This document shows positions 7,432 to 14,769 of a stretch of 15,282 bases of DNA, piece after piece. How positions within the stretch are numbered: the first letter of the stretch is position 1; the number at the start of each line of letters is the position of its first letter. Position numbers and translations under genes: made by a program. Under the pieces are notes generated by a model. That model did not search any database, was not told the origin of the DNA, and saw only the letters and a list, made by a program, of their open reading frames with translations. Source of the DNA: Alkalimonas sp. Lineage in GTDB: Bacteria; Pseudomonadota; Gammaproteobacteria; Enterobacterales; Alteromonadaceae. The DNA lies in assembly GCA_007117525.1 (NCBI GenBank), contig SKGJ01000162.1:1-15282 (forward strand), given 5' to 3'.

Positions 7432-8514
7432 CTAATAAGGATTGCTGGGTTGGTAGCTGGGGTTTTGCCGTCCATCCAGCGAGATCCGCAGCGGCACTAC
7501 TGAGCTTTGATGGCTGCCCAGCTGATAGTGATCCCCCGGCACCAGACGGTAACGCAGCAAATCATCAATGATGACCGGCTGGCCACACTCGGTTTGACGA
7601 AACTGAGTCTGATCGTCGGCTCTGACCATGTAAACTTCATGGTGCCCATAGACCTCGGTCTGGCCATCGCGCGCCACCCAAAGTGCTGTTTGCTCGGAGA
7701 CCGCGATACCGGTTAAGGCTTTTTCGGGATGATGGGCTAAAAACACCATCAAGCGCCCCATTCGATCCCGTTGCTTAAAGTGGGTATCGGTTAGGGTGCC
7801 AGCCAACATCGGAGCCTGCAAAAAGTCGCCGCTAAAGCGAATGTTGGCATCGCAAAAATCCTTCGCCACCTCAGAAGATACAGCACTGCCCACCCCATCC
7901 GGGTTGTAGACAACTTCGCCTAAAATCGCATTACCTGCCGAGGTACCGCCAATAATGGCCCCTTTTTGGTAGGCGTAGTGCAGCTTTTGCTGCAAGCGGG
8001 TATCTTGCCAATAGCGGATGTACTCGGACTGATCGCCACCGGCAAACCAGATAAACTCAGCGGTTTTCACCGCCCAGGCCACATAATCGCTGTTGGCCTT
8101 ATCCCGGCTGTCAACAATCAAAGTTTCCACCGAGGCAGCCTGAGTCAGCTGCTGCAAGTAGTCGTTGTAGCCGGCCGCGCCGCGGGTGCGCAATACCAGC
8201 ACATTGCCATTTTGGATGTGAGGCCGTACCTTGCTGACAAAAATACTGTCCACATCACTGCTGCCCCCCATCAGAATAACGCCGGCATCATCGGGGTTCA
8301 GCGCAACACACACATCGCCGGTATAACCCACCGCATAGCGGGTTAAATTTGCTGGCCGCTCTGGCCTGGGCCCATAGCCACAGGCTTCCGCATTGGCCAG
8401 TTGCTCAATACTGCTCAGCAATTCTGTTTGTGTATCACTGCTGCTACAACCCGTGTTCAGTACCACCATCATGCCAAGAGCCAGCACTGGCATTAACTTC
8501 TTCATTTGAACCAT
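7432..8514 (-). CDS. Cyanophycinase-like family S51 peptidase, probable lipoprotein
   Basis: This 360-residue protein belongs to the cyanophycinase/peptidase S51 group, which cleaves beta-linked Asp-Arg polymers or small acidic peptides with a serine nucleophile. The nucleophile is S192 in GGTSAGNA. Other family features are MGGSSDVD (82-89), GGDQ (159-162) and DTHFKQRDRMGR (243-254). The last corresponds to the DQHF-x2-R-x-R-x2-R substrate region of cyanophycinase, with Thr instead of Gln. The N-terminus is a signal sequence leading to C23 (LNTGCSSS), so lipoprotein anchoring is likely, although Asn at -3 is unusual. Cysteines 45, 69, 221 and 310 are all conserved in the upstream paralogue and may form disulfides. 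It ends in PSNPY, as does its paralogue. ATG 8505 is an alternative start. The natural substrate is unproven. Confidence 0.87.
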   Translation of the reverse strand: MVQMKKLMPVLALGMMVVLNTGCSSSDTQTELLSSIEQLANAEACGYGPRPERPANLTRYAVGYTGDVCVALNPDDAGVILMGGSSDVDSIFVSKVRPHIQNGNVLVLRTRGAAGYNDYLQQLTQAASVETLIVDSRDKANSDYVAWAVKTAEFIWFAGGDQSEYIRYWQDTRLQQKLHYAYQKGAIIGGTSAGNAILGEVVYNPDGVGSAVSSEVAKDFCDANIRFSGDFLQAPMLAGTLTDTHFKQRDRMGRLMVFLAHHPEKALTGIAVSEQTALWVARDGQTEVYGHHEVYMVRADDQTQFRQTECGQPVIIDDLLRYRLVPGDHYQLGSHQSSVVPLRISLDGRQNPSYQPSNPY

Positions 8515-8540
8515 TGCCTATCGCATTCCTCTGTTGTGGG

Positions 8541-8563
8541 CTGGCCGCAGCAGATGCGGCCAG
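8541..8563 (-). other. Intergenic hairpin between the two S51 genes
   Basis: A perfect 9-bp stem, CTGGCCGCA paired with TGCGGCCAG, with a 5-nt loop lies in the 63-bp gap between the paralogues. There is no T-run after it on either strand, so it is not a classical intrinsic terminator. It may stabilise or process a shared transcript, or reduce read-through from the upstream to the downstream gene. Only the structure is seen. Confidence 0.6.
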
Positions 8564-8577
8564 GCACTTGTTTCGTG

Positions 8578-9963
8578 TTAGTAAGGGTTGGATGGCGTAT
8601 AAAAGCTACTAAAGTTGCCATTGATTCCAATCCGGATTGGCGAGACCGAGCTGCTGTTATTCAGCAGATTGTAGCTATCGCCAGACAACAAGCGGTACCG
8701 CAGCAAATCGCTCATCACGACCGGCTGACCACAACTGGTTTGCTGATACGAGGTTTGGCCATCGGCCCGAAGCACATACACTTCGTACTGGCCATCCACC
8801 ACAGCATGGCCATTCGCCTGCACAAAGAGTGAAGTACGCTCTGACACACCGATGGCGCGACCCGAGCTGCCTAAGTGCGCCTGAAACACCGCCGAACGTC
8901 CCATCCGATCCCGCTCATAAAAGTGGGTGTCATTGATGGTGTTGGCCAGCATCGGAATGTTCAGAAAGTCGGTGCTGATTTGAATGGTATTGTGGCAAAA
9001 GTCGGTTACCACTTCAGCGCTTACAGCTCCCTGAACACCATCCGGGTTGTAAACAAACTGACTGAGCACATGGTTACCGGCCGACGTACCGCCCACCACG
9101 CCACCTTTGTCGTAGACATACTGGATGGCCTCTTCCACCTTGGTGCCCTGCCAGTTGCTGATGTAGGTACTTTGATCACCACCGGCCAGCCAGACAAACT
9201 CAGCGCTACGAATCACCCAATCCACGTAGTCGCTGTTGGCTTTGCTGCGGCTATCGACAATGATGGTTTCTACCGAAGCGGCATTGGTCAGCCCCTGCAG
9301 GTAGTCATTGTAGGCACCGGTTCCAGCAGTACGCAGTACCACAATATTGCCGCCCTGAATATGTGGAGCAACCCGCTGACTGAAGGCGTCATCCACATCG
9401 GTACCGCCCCCCATCAACAATACAGCCGGCTCCGACAGCTCGACGCAGTTATCCTCCAGACTGCCCACCCGGTAAACCGTCAGGCCACCCGGCTTACTGG
9501 GCCGCGGGCCATAGTCGCAACTGCCAGGCGTCGGATCAGGATCGCCCCCTTGCCCGTCCCCGTTAAAGGTGACCAGCAACTGGTAATTGCCAGTGCCAGC
9601 ATAGCGGGTGACCTTGATGTAGTGTCGTCCGGGGGCAGCGGCTGGATAGGTGCCGGTTTCCGGGTTGTTCGCCGTTTGGCCGGAGAGGATGTAACTGCCG
9701 GTTTCCCGGTACAAAAACCAGTCAAAATCAACATTATTGCCGTGACTTAAGCTGATGGAGATATCACCGGTGCTGGTGGTATCAAAATAAAACCAGTCCA
9801 CATCGTTGCGGTTATGGATGCTGGCATCCACCGTCACCCCGGAACACAAAGGCCCATTGGCGCGGCTTTCGGTGTTGTTGTTTTCCTGCTCCTGCGTCAG
9901 ACAGGCGTAGGCATGGCTACTAATCAACAGCGCCATGGCGCTGATTTGAACGAGTGCTTTCAT
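8578..9963 (-). CDS. Secreted cyanophycinase-like S51 peptidase with N-terminal PPC domain
   Basis: This 461-residue product begins at ATG 9963, 22 codons inside the longest frame, because a signal peptide (MKALVQISAM...SSHAYA) and an upstream AGG ribosome site start there. Signal peptidase I would cut after A20. Lipidation at C21 is disfavoured by Tyr at -2. Residues about 25-135 form a PPC (bacterial pre-peptidase C-terminal) domain, seen in NDVDWFYFD and GRHYIKVTRYAGTGNYQLLV. PPC domains are common on exported proteases. A Gly/Asp/Pro linker (136-148) leads to the S51 domain with MGGGTDVD, GGDQ (261-264), nucleophile S294 (GGTSAGNH) and DTHFYERDRMGR (345-356). It is an obvious tandem paralogue of the downstream lipoprotein, which lacks the PPC domain. 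The likely role is extracellular or periplasmic cleavage of cyanophycin-like or other peptide polymers. Substrate unproven. Confidence 0.88.
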   Translation of the reverse strand: MKALVQISAMALLISSHAYACLTQEQENNNTESRANGPLCSGVTVDASIHNRNDVDWFYFDTTSTGDISISLSHGNNVDFDWFLYRETGSYILSGQTANNPETGTYPAAAPGRHYIKVTRYAGTGNYQLLVTFNGDGQGGDPDPTPGSCDYGPRPSKPGGLTVYRVGSLEDNCVELSEPAVLLMGGGTDVDDAFSQRVAPHIQGGNIVVLRTAGTGAYNDYLQGLTNAASVETIIVDSRSKANSDYVDWVIRSAEFVWLAGGDQSTYISNWQGTKVEEAIQYVYDKGGVVGGTSAGNHVLSQFVYNPDGVQGAVSAEVVTDFCHNTIQISTDFLNIPMLANTINDTHFYERDRMGRSAVFQAHLGSSGRAIGVSERTSLFVQANGHAVVDGQYEVYVLRADGQTSYQQTSCGQPVVMSDLLRYRLLSGDSYNLLNNSSSVSPIRIGINGNFSSFYTPSNPY

Positions 9964-9984
9964 TGTTGTTACCTGCTTATCGTT

Positions 9985-10007
9985 ATTATAGAAATGCCCT
10001 AAGGGCA
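9985..10007 (-). promoter_or_regulatory. Candidate -10 element with adjacent palindrome upstream of the PPC-S51 gene
   Basis: On the minus strand, a perfect TATAAT lies at 9990-9985. Just upstream is a 13-bp palindrome TGCCCTTAGGGCA (10007-9995), in the spacer between the -10 and where a -35 should be. No good -35 hexamer is present at 16-18 nt. This suggests activator dependence, if the promoter is real. The transcript would have a leader of only about 15 nt, containing the ribosome site. Confidence 0.4.
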
Positions 10008-10338
10008 GAAACTCCGCAGCATGCACCACAGGTACTCCACAGACTACGGAAGTATTCGGATTGAACCTTGGCTAAGACCTTAGCAAGGGAAGGTGGCTAT
10101 TCGTCGAACCACTCAGAGAGGTGATAATCGGTGGCGCATGCATGCAGGCCCTGCTGGCGAAAAGCCAGGCAGCGGGTGTCGAATTGACAGGGGCCATGCA
10201 GGATCATACAAAGGTGTCAGTTTGATTACTTTATAAACACTATTGTCCCGCGACAGGCATATTGTCAAGAAAAAACTTAATATTTGTCAGCTTAATTGAC
10301 ACTGCAGCCAAGTAAGCCATTGAGGGGTTTGATTTTAA
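10008..10338. other. Non-coding region upstream of the S51 genes, rich in TGTC/GACA and hairpins
   Basis: No convincing gene lies between the S51 gene and the glycosylase gene. Visible elements are as follows. A hairpin at 10066-10088 has arms CCTT(G)GCTAAG and CTTAGCAAGG. A 10-bp palindrome GCATGCATGC lies at 10136-10145. A hairpin at 10151-10172 (CTGCTGGC, loop GAAAA, GCCAGGCAG) has one bulged base. A run of TGTC/GACA motifs between 10177 and 10301 includes TGTCGAATTGACA (10177-10189), TGTCCCGCGACA (10244-10255) and TGTCAGCTTAATTGACA (10285-10301). A minus-strand promoter candidate is TTGACA (10268-10263), N18, AATAGT (10244-10239). The region probably controls the S51 genes and holds the 3' end of the hem-operon transcript. 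Confidence 0.55.
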
Positions 10339-10842
10339 TCAGGCCAAAAAATCTGCCAGTTGTCGCCACTGCAGCAAGCGTTGCTCGCGTGCAATAGTCG
10401 CATTGGCCGGGCTGCTTGATGGCAAGGCCAGTAGCTGGCAGCCGTCGGGTAACACCTGCTGTGGCAGCACCCAGCGCTGAAAGCTGTGTTGCGCTTTTCG
10501 GCCGTTAAAGGCGATCACACGAATGGCCGGGTGAGTGGCAAAAAACTCAGCAAAGTTGTTTGGTATTTCAGCACGGATGGCACTGTCCAGGCTGCCCTGA
10601 CGTTCACAGTGCTGCAGCACATCCCACAGCGCTACTTGATTGTTGAGTAGCGCCTGGACGCGTTCCGGGTAGGCTAAAGCGGCATCAAAGCCAAACAGCT
10701 CGGCCATGATGGGCCAAAAATGATTGCGCGGATGGCCATAATACTGCTGCTGCGCCAGTGACACGGCTCCTGGCATGCTGCCCAGCACCAACAGCCGCGC
10801 ATCGGGCCGGCTGACTGGCGCCAGCCCGGTGAGCTGCGCCAT
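10339..10842 (-). CDS. DNA-deoxyinosine glycosylase (UDG superfamily family 6)
   Basis: This 167-residue protein belongs to family 6 of the uracil-DNA glycosylase superfamily (hypoxanthine-DNA glycosylase). These enzymes remove deaminated adenine (hypoxanthine) from DNA in base-excision repair. Visible motifs are GSMPG (21-25) followed by QYYGHPRNHFWPIM (33-46), LWDVLQHCERQGSLDSAI (72-89), AFNGRKA (111-117) and LPSSSPANA (139-147). The spacing and the YYGHPRN block separate it from Ung and from Mug. The ATG at 10842 shares its first base with the hemY stop (TGATG), with GGAG seven bases upstream. Translation is therefore probably coupled to hemY, and it is the last gene of the hem operon. A TTG three bases upstream is the other possible start. 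The DNA-repair role does not obviously relate to haem. Confidence 0.9.
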   Translation of the reverse strand: MAQLTGLAPVSRPDARLLVLGSMPGAVSLAQQQYYGHPRNHFWPIMAELFGFDAALAYPERVQALLNNQVALWDVLQHCERQGSLDSAIRAEIPNNFAEFFATHPAIRVIAFNGRKAQHSFQRWVLPQQVLPDGCQLLALPSSSPANATIAREQRLLQWRQLADFLA

Positions 10843-11936
10843 CAAGGCGCTCCGAACGTCGCCAAATCAGGCTGGTACTGCAACGCTTTTTTCCAGGCCA
10901 GCCGCGCTTGCTCCAGCTCCCCTTCCTGCGCAGCCAGCCAGCTTAGCACGGCATAGAGGTAACCATTGGCGGCATGATCACGCAACCAGTGTTGCACCTG
11001 TTTGCGCAGTTGCAGCACCGAGCTGCCCAGTGGAATTTGCCGCAGGTAAGGCCAGGCCAGCTCCACATCGGCCAGCGCCAGCGTATTGACCAGCAGACGC
11101 TCCGCCTGCTCCGTTTGGCCCTGATTGGCTTTGGCCCAGGCCCGGCCAATCGCAGCCGCCACCGACTTGCGCTCTTTGCCAGGCAACTGTTGCCAGTAAT
11201 CGGCCTGCTCGGAAAATTGCCCTTGCTGCACCAGGCTACTGATGGCTTTGGGATAAATCTGGTAACGCTGCACGGCCCATTGCGACTTGCTAAACCAACG
11301 CTGTTTAAGCGCCGTCGGCACCTGTTCCAGCAAGGATTGCCACTGCTCGGCTTGCTGTAAGCTGTAAAGATAGAGCTGGCCCAGGCCACAGGCCGTTGAT
11401 TGCTGCTCCATCCGGGGCTGTAGCAACTGGGCCGCTTCGGCCGCACGCCCTTGCTGAATCAGCAGGTCGGCTTTGACAAACCAGGTATTGGCATCGGACT
11501 CGGGCAGCGCCTGGACCAACTGCTCAGCCAGTTGCTTTTGGCCGGCATAAAAGGCGGCGTAACCGGCCAGCATCTGCTTTTCCTGCTGGTGTTGGTGATG
11601 CTGCAGCGATTGTTGCAGCAAAGCCGAAGCATCCTGCCACTGTTGCCGCGCAAAAGCGCGCAGCCCCTGCTGGAAGGCTTGCTCGGCTTTTTGTCGCCGG
11701 CGCCACTGCCAAAAGCGCCAGGAGCGACTGGGCAGCAACCAAACAAAACGCAACAGCCGCAGCACCAGCCAGCTCAGCAACATCACCAGCAACAGGCAGC
11801 TCAACAGCCCCACCAAAGTCATCTCAAGGGTATAGCCGGCAACCACGATACGGACATAGCCTGGCTGCGCCAATACCAGGGGGCCGAACCACATGGCGAG
11901 CGCCAGCAACAACACCAACAGCAGTAGTCGCATCAT
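10842..11936 (-). CDS. hemY: HemY, TPR-containing inner-membrane protein of the hem operon
   Basis: HemY is a conserved inner-membrane protein found after hemCDX in gammaproteobacteria. It is linked to haem or tetrapyrrole metabolism, but its precise activity is not settled; it is unrelated to the Bacillus HemY oxidase. The 364-residue product has two N-terminal membrane segments (about 2-24 and 39-66) and then a basic patch (PSRSWRFWQWRRRQKAEQAF). The long helical remainder contains TPR-like repeats, such as FQQGLRAFARQQWQDASALL and LLIQQGRAAEAAQLL. The start ATG at 11936 overlaps the hemX stop as ATGA, with AGGAGAGG upstream. Its own stop overlaps the glycosylase start. Confidence 0.92.
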   Translation of the reverse strand: MMRLLLLVLLLALAMWFGPLVLAQPGYVRIVVAGYTLEMTLVGLLSCLLLVMLLSWLVLRLLRFVWLLPSRSWRFWQWRRRQKAEQAFQQGLRAFARQQWQDASALLQQSLQHHQHQQEKQMLAGYAAFYAGQKQLAEQLVQALPESDANTWFVKADLLIQQGRAAEAAQLLQPRMEQQSTACGLGQLYLYSLQQAEQWQSLLEQVPTALKQRWFSKSQWAVQRYQIYPKAISSLVQQGQFSEQADYWQQLPGKERKSVAAAIGRAWAKANQGQTEQAERLLVNTLALADVELAWPYLRQIPLGSSVLQLRKQVQHWLRDHAANGYLYAVLSWLAAQEGELEQARLAWKKALQYQPDLATFGAP

Positions 11937-13096
11937 GGCGCCTCTCCTGCTTCATCCGACAGCAAATCGATGGTGCGCTGATAACGTTGCAATGCCTCCA
12001 GACTTTGCAAGGGCGCGATGTGGCCTGGGTGAAGCTGCTGGCCAATCAAGGCTTCCAGCTGAGCCACCAGTTGCTGGGTAGCCGGCGCAGAGTCCAGGTA
12101 AAAACGCTGCACCAGGCTTTTGGCCTCTTGCAGGCTGGCCCGAAACAGCGGTGTCTGCTGTTGCAGCGCCGCCAATTCGGCCTGCACCAGTTGCTGTTGC
12201 AAGCGCTGCTGCACAATGAACTCCTGCTCTGCGCTCAGGCTAAATTCATCATCCGCGGTGGCCCGGCGCACCTGCACCAGTTGACTCAGGCCTTGGCGCC
12301 ACAACTGTCGCCAGCGCTGTGGCCAACCTTGCTCTGCGGGCACCTCATCTTTCAACGCAGGCCCGGCATGATGCGTAAAAGGCAGCTCCAGTGCCTGATC
12401 ACGCAGCGCACGAATGGCCAACTGCGTCTCGACCGGATCGGGGATCCGAAGCCGCGCCAGCGCTTGCTGATCTTGCCGGATGGCTTCACGAACCATCACC
12501 AAGGATGGCTCCGCCAACTGTGCCAGCCGACTGTCGGCGCTTTTCAGCAACTGTTGGCTGGTGGCCACATCCAGTTCCAGCCAGATTTTCTGGCTGGCCA
12601 TCCGCAGCAGGTAGTCCACCTCTGCCAATAACCAGATGCTGGGCGCTGCACCCTGTTGTTGCTCCAGCCGCTGCTCCAGAAAACGCAGCTGCTGCTGAAA
12701 TTGAGCCGCTTGCTGTTGCAATTGCTGCTGTTGCTCCTGCTGCTGAAGGCGCTGTTGCCGCAACCAGGATTCCTGCCCGGCTTGCATATCGGCCTGCACC
12801 TGCCGGCTTTGCTGTTGCAACAAGCGCCGCTCTTCACTGAACAGCCGCTCCCACTGCTGCTGTTGCTGCTGAGGCAGCTGACTCAGTTGTTGAAATTGCG
12901 GGTAAAGCCACCAGGCAGCCGCTGTCAGTGCAGCCAGCAACATCAACAGCAACCACAGCGCCAGCCAGGCGATGCCCCGGCCGGTTTTCCGCGCAGGCTC
13001 TTGCATCGCTTCTTCCGACAGATAACGCATCGCATCGCCTTCCTGCGGCGTTGCCTCTGCTGCAGCTGCTTCAGTGGTATCCGGCTCACGGCTCAT
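11933..13096 (-). CDS. hemX: HemX, glutamine-rich coiled-coil membrane protein
   Basis: HemX is the third gene of gammaproteobacterial hemCDXY operons. It is often mislabelled uroporphyrin-III C-methyltransferase, but no methyltransferase motif is present here. The 387-residue product has an acidic cytoplasmic N-terminus (1-40) and one membrane segment (about 42-64). A predicted coiled coil (about 67-149) contains 37 glutamines in 83 residues by my count. A conserved C-terminal domain follows, with SIWLLAEVDYLLRMASQK and LLKSADSRLAQL, which are typical HemX blocks. Its exact role is unknown; a scaffold or regulator of tetrapyrrole enzymes has been suggested. ATG 13096 overlaps the hemD stop by 4 bp, and the stop overlaps hemY by 4 bp. 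Confidence 0.93.
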   Translation of the reverse strand: MSREPDTTEAAAAEATPQEGDAMRYLSEEAMQEPARKTGRGIAWLALWLLLMLLAALTAAAWWLYPQFQQLSQLPQQQQQQWERLFSEERRLLQQQSRQVQADMQAGQESWLRQQRLQQQEQQQQLQQQAAQFQQQLRFLEQRLEQQQGAAPSIWLLAEVDYLLRMASQKIWLELDVATSQQLLKSADSRLAQLAEPSLVMVREAIRQDQQALARLRIPDPVETQLAIRALRDQALELPFTHHAGPALKDEVPAEQGWPQRWRQLWRQGLSQLVQVRRATADDEFSLSAEQEFIVQQRLQQQLVQAELAALQQQTPLFRASLQEAKSLVQRFYLDSAPATQQLVAQLEALIGQQLHPGHIAPLQSLEALQRYQRTIDLLSDEAGEAP

Positions 13097-13839
13097 AAGT
13101 AACCTCTTTTGTAGTGACCTATCGCTGCCATCAAGGCGCTGTCGTTGGCATTCTCTGCCAGTATAATCTTGCTCACCGGAATGCCAAGTGTCAGCGCGGC
13201 ATCGTGCATGCGCGGGCTGACCAGGATCCAGTAGCGGCTGCGCAACCAGTCATGGCCCTCGACCGGTAGTAACGAAAATAACCGCCGCATAATTTCTTCG
13301 CTGGTGACCAGAATACAACTCACCTGCTGCTGCCACAATGCATACAAGGCACAGCCATCCAGCTCGATTGGCAACCGATGGTAGCTTTGCACATAACGCA
13401 CCCGGGCTCCCCGCTGTTGCAGCCCCTGCTTCATCAGTTCACGGCCACTTTGCCCCCGTACAATCACGATGTTCTGACCATCCACCTGCTGCATGCAAGG
13501 CATCGACAGCACCCCTTCGCTGCGCTGATCGTCCGGGTACAGCACCTCGCGGCAGGTCCACTGCTGCAACACCGTGGCGGTGGTGTGGCCAACAGCCCGC
13601 AGGGGGGCAGCCAGCGTGCTGGCATCCAGCTGCTGCTGCAGCGAGGTGACGGCGCTGACACTGACAAAAATCAACTGATCGGCCTGTTGCAGCCATTGTT
13701 GCTCTTTGGCTTTGATCGGTACCAGTTGGGTCGCAATCAGAGGCTGATACAGATACTGGTAGCCCAACTGATCCAGGCTGGCCAGCAAGCCATCGGCTTT
13801 GCCGGCTGGTCGGGTGATTAACAGGCTGTGCGCTGTCAT
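13093..13839 (-). CDS. hemD: Uroporphyrinogen-III synthase HemD
   Basis: HemD cyclises hydroxymethylbilane to uroporphyrinogen III with inversion of ring D, the branch point for haem, sirohaem and cobalamin. The 248-residue length is usual. The family is poorly conserved. Support comes from the N-terminal [13 protein letters not shown], the [10 protein letters not shown] segment, the [10 protein letters not shown] block, [13 protein letters not shown] at the start of the second half and [13 protein letters not shown] near the C-terminus. Position directly after hemC settles the assignment. Both ends overlap neighbours by ATGA, so hemC, hemD and hemX are translationally coupled. Confidence 0.94.
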   Translation of the reverse strand: MTAHSLLITRPAGKADGLLASLDQLGYQYLYQPLIATQLVPIKAKEQQWLQQADQLIFVSVSAVTSLQQQLDASTLAAPLRAVGHTTATVLQQWTCREVLYPDDQRSEGVLSMPCMQQVDGQNIVIVRGQSGRELMKQGLQQRGARVRYVQSYHRLPIELDGCALYALWQQQVSCILVTSEEIMRRLFSLLPVEGHDWLRSRYWILVSPRMHDAALTLGIPVSKIILAENANDSALMAAIGHYKRGYL

Positions 13840-14768
13840 GCGCGGTCCTGATAAGCTGCTGCCAGCAAATCGGCAGCCCCCTGGGCCAGCAGTGCTGCTG
13901 CGACCTGCTCACCCAGGGCTTCGGCTTGCTGACGCGGCGCTCTGGCTTCCGCCTGCAGTATCTGGCCGCCATCCAGCGAACCGACCAGGCCGCGCAACCA
14001 GAGGTGATCCCCTGCCAGTTCCGCGTAAGCGCCTATCGGCACCTGGCAACCACCTTGCAAGCGACGATTCATCGCCCGCTCGGCCAGCACCCGATCCGCG
14101 GTATCGGCATCATGCAGTGCAGAGAGCCATTGCTGTGTCACCACATCGTCAGCCCGGCATTCAATGCCAACCGCCCCCTGACCATTGGCTGGCAGGCTTT
14201 GCTCGGGTTCCAGCCAATCGGCGATACGCTGTTGAAAACCCAGCCGAATTAACCCTGCCGCCGCCAGAATGATGGCATCAAAGTCGCCCTGGTCCAGCTT
14301 GGCCAGACGGGTATTGACGTTGCCACGCAGATCATGAATCACCAAATCGGGGCGTCTGGCTTTTAACTGGCACTGCCGGCGCAAGCTGGAGGTGCCAACC
14401 ACAGCGCCAGCGGGTAGCGCATCCAGATTGGCGTAACGGTTGGAAACAAAGGCATCGCGCGGATCTTCCCGCGGGCAAATGGTTTGCAGCACCAGGCCAT
14501 CCGGAAAGGCCACCGGCACATCTTTCATGCTGTGCACCGCGATATCGGCCCGTCCATCCAGCAAGGCCGTTTCCAGCTCTTTGACAAAAAGCCCTTTGCC
14601 TCCAATTTTGGCCAACGGCGTGTCGAGAATTTTATCCCCCTGGGTCGACATCGGCACCAACACCACCTGCAGATCAGGATGATGCTTTTCCAGCTCGGCT
14701 TTCACGTATTCAGCCTGCCACAGTGCCAGCGCGCTTTTCCGGGTTGCTATGCGTAAAGTCTGGGACAC
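13836..14768 (-). CDS. hemC: Hydroxymethylbilane synthase HemC (porphobilinogen deaminase)
   Basis: HemC joins four porphobilinogen units into hydroxymethylbilane in the cytoplasm. The 310-residue protein has all the landmarks: [17 protein letters not shown] at the N-terminus, [16 protein letters not shown] with catalytic D83, [23 protein letters not shown] and [13 protein letters not shown]. The last carries C241, which anchors the dipyrromethane cofactor. The start is GTG at 14768, with AAGGAG (14776-14781) seven bases upstream. No in-frame ATG fits the family N-terminus. It begins one base after the stop of the upstream esterase gene, so it is unlikely to have a promoter directly in front of it. 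Confidence 0.97.
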   Translation of the reverse strand: MSQTLRIATRKSALALWQAEYVKAELEKHHPDLQVVLVPMSTQGDKILDTPLAKIGGKGLFVKELETALLDGRADIAVHSMKDVPVAFPDGLVLQTICPREDPRDAFVSNRYANLDALPAGAVVGTSSLRRQCQLKARRPDLVIHDLRGNVNTRLAKLDQGDFDAIILAAAGLIRLGFQQRIADWLEPEQSLPANGQGAVGIECRADDVVTQQWLSALHDADTADRVLAERAMNRRLQGGCQVPIGAYAELAGDHLWLRGLVGSLDGGQILQAEARAPRQQAEALGEQVAAALLAQGAADLLAAAYQDRA

Positions 14769-14769
14769 C

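Noticed and set aside
8518..8526. Two-codon upstream frame (ATG CGA TAG) before the S51 lipoprotein
   Set aside because: The AGAGGA directly abuts this ATG, so it is unlikely to be translated. It probably arises by chance.
8875..9750. 291-codon plus-strand open frame opposite the PPC-S51 gene
   Set aside because: The minus-strand gene has a signal peptide, PPC and S51 motifs. The plus-strand product resembles nothing and is a shadow.
9964..10029. 22-residue N-terminal extension of the PPC-S51 protein (ATG 10029)
   Set aside because: It would bury the signal peptide. ATG 9963 has a ribosome site and begins a normal signal sequence.
10021..10083. 20-codon plus-strand frame in the intergenic region
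   Set aside because: No ribosome site and no conserved feature; it overlaps a hairpin and is within chance expectation.
10263..10301. Pho box or FleQ-type site in the TGTCA cluster, or a terminator for the hem operon
   Set aside because: TGTCA spacings do not follow the 11-bp Pho-box period, and the inverted pair is not the length I recall for FleQ sites. The 5-bp stem is too weak and the T-tract too distant for a terminator.
12656..13102. Leucine-rich plus-strand open frame that looks like a membrane protein
   Set aside because: It is the complement of the glutamine-repeat tract of hemX, which automatically yields Leu runs.
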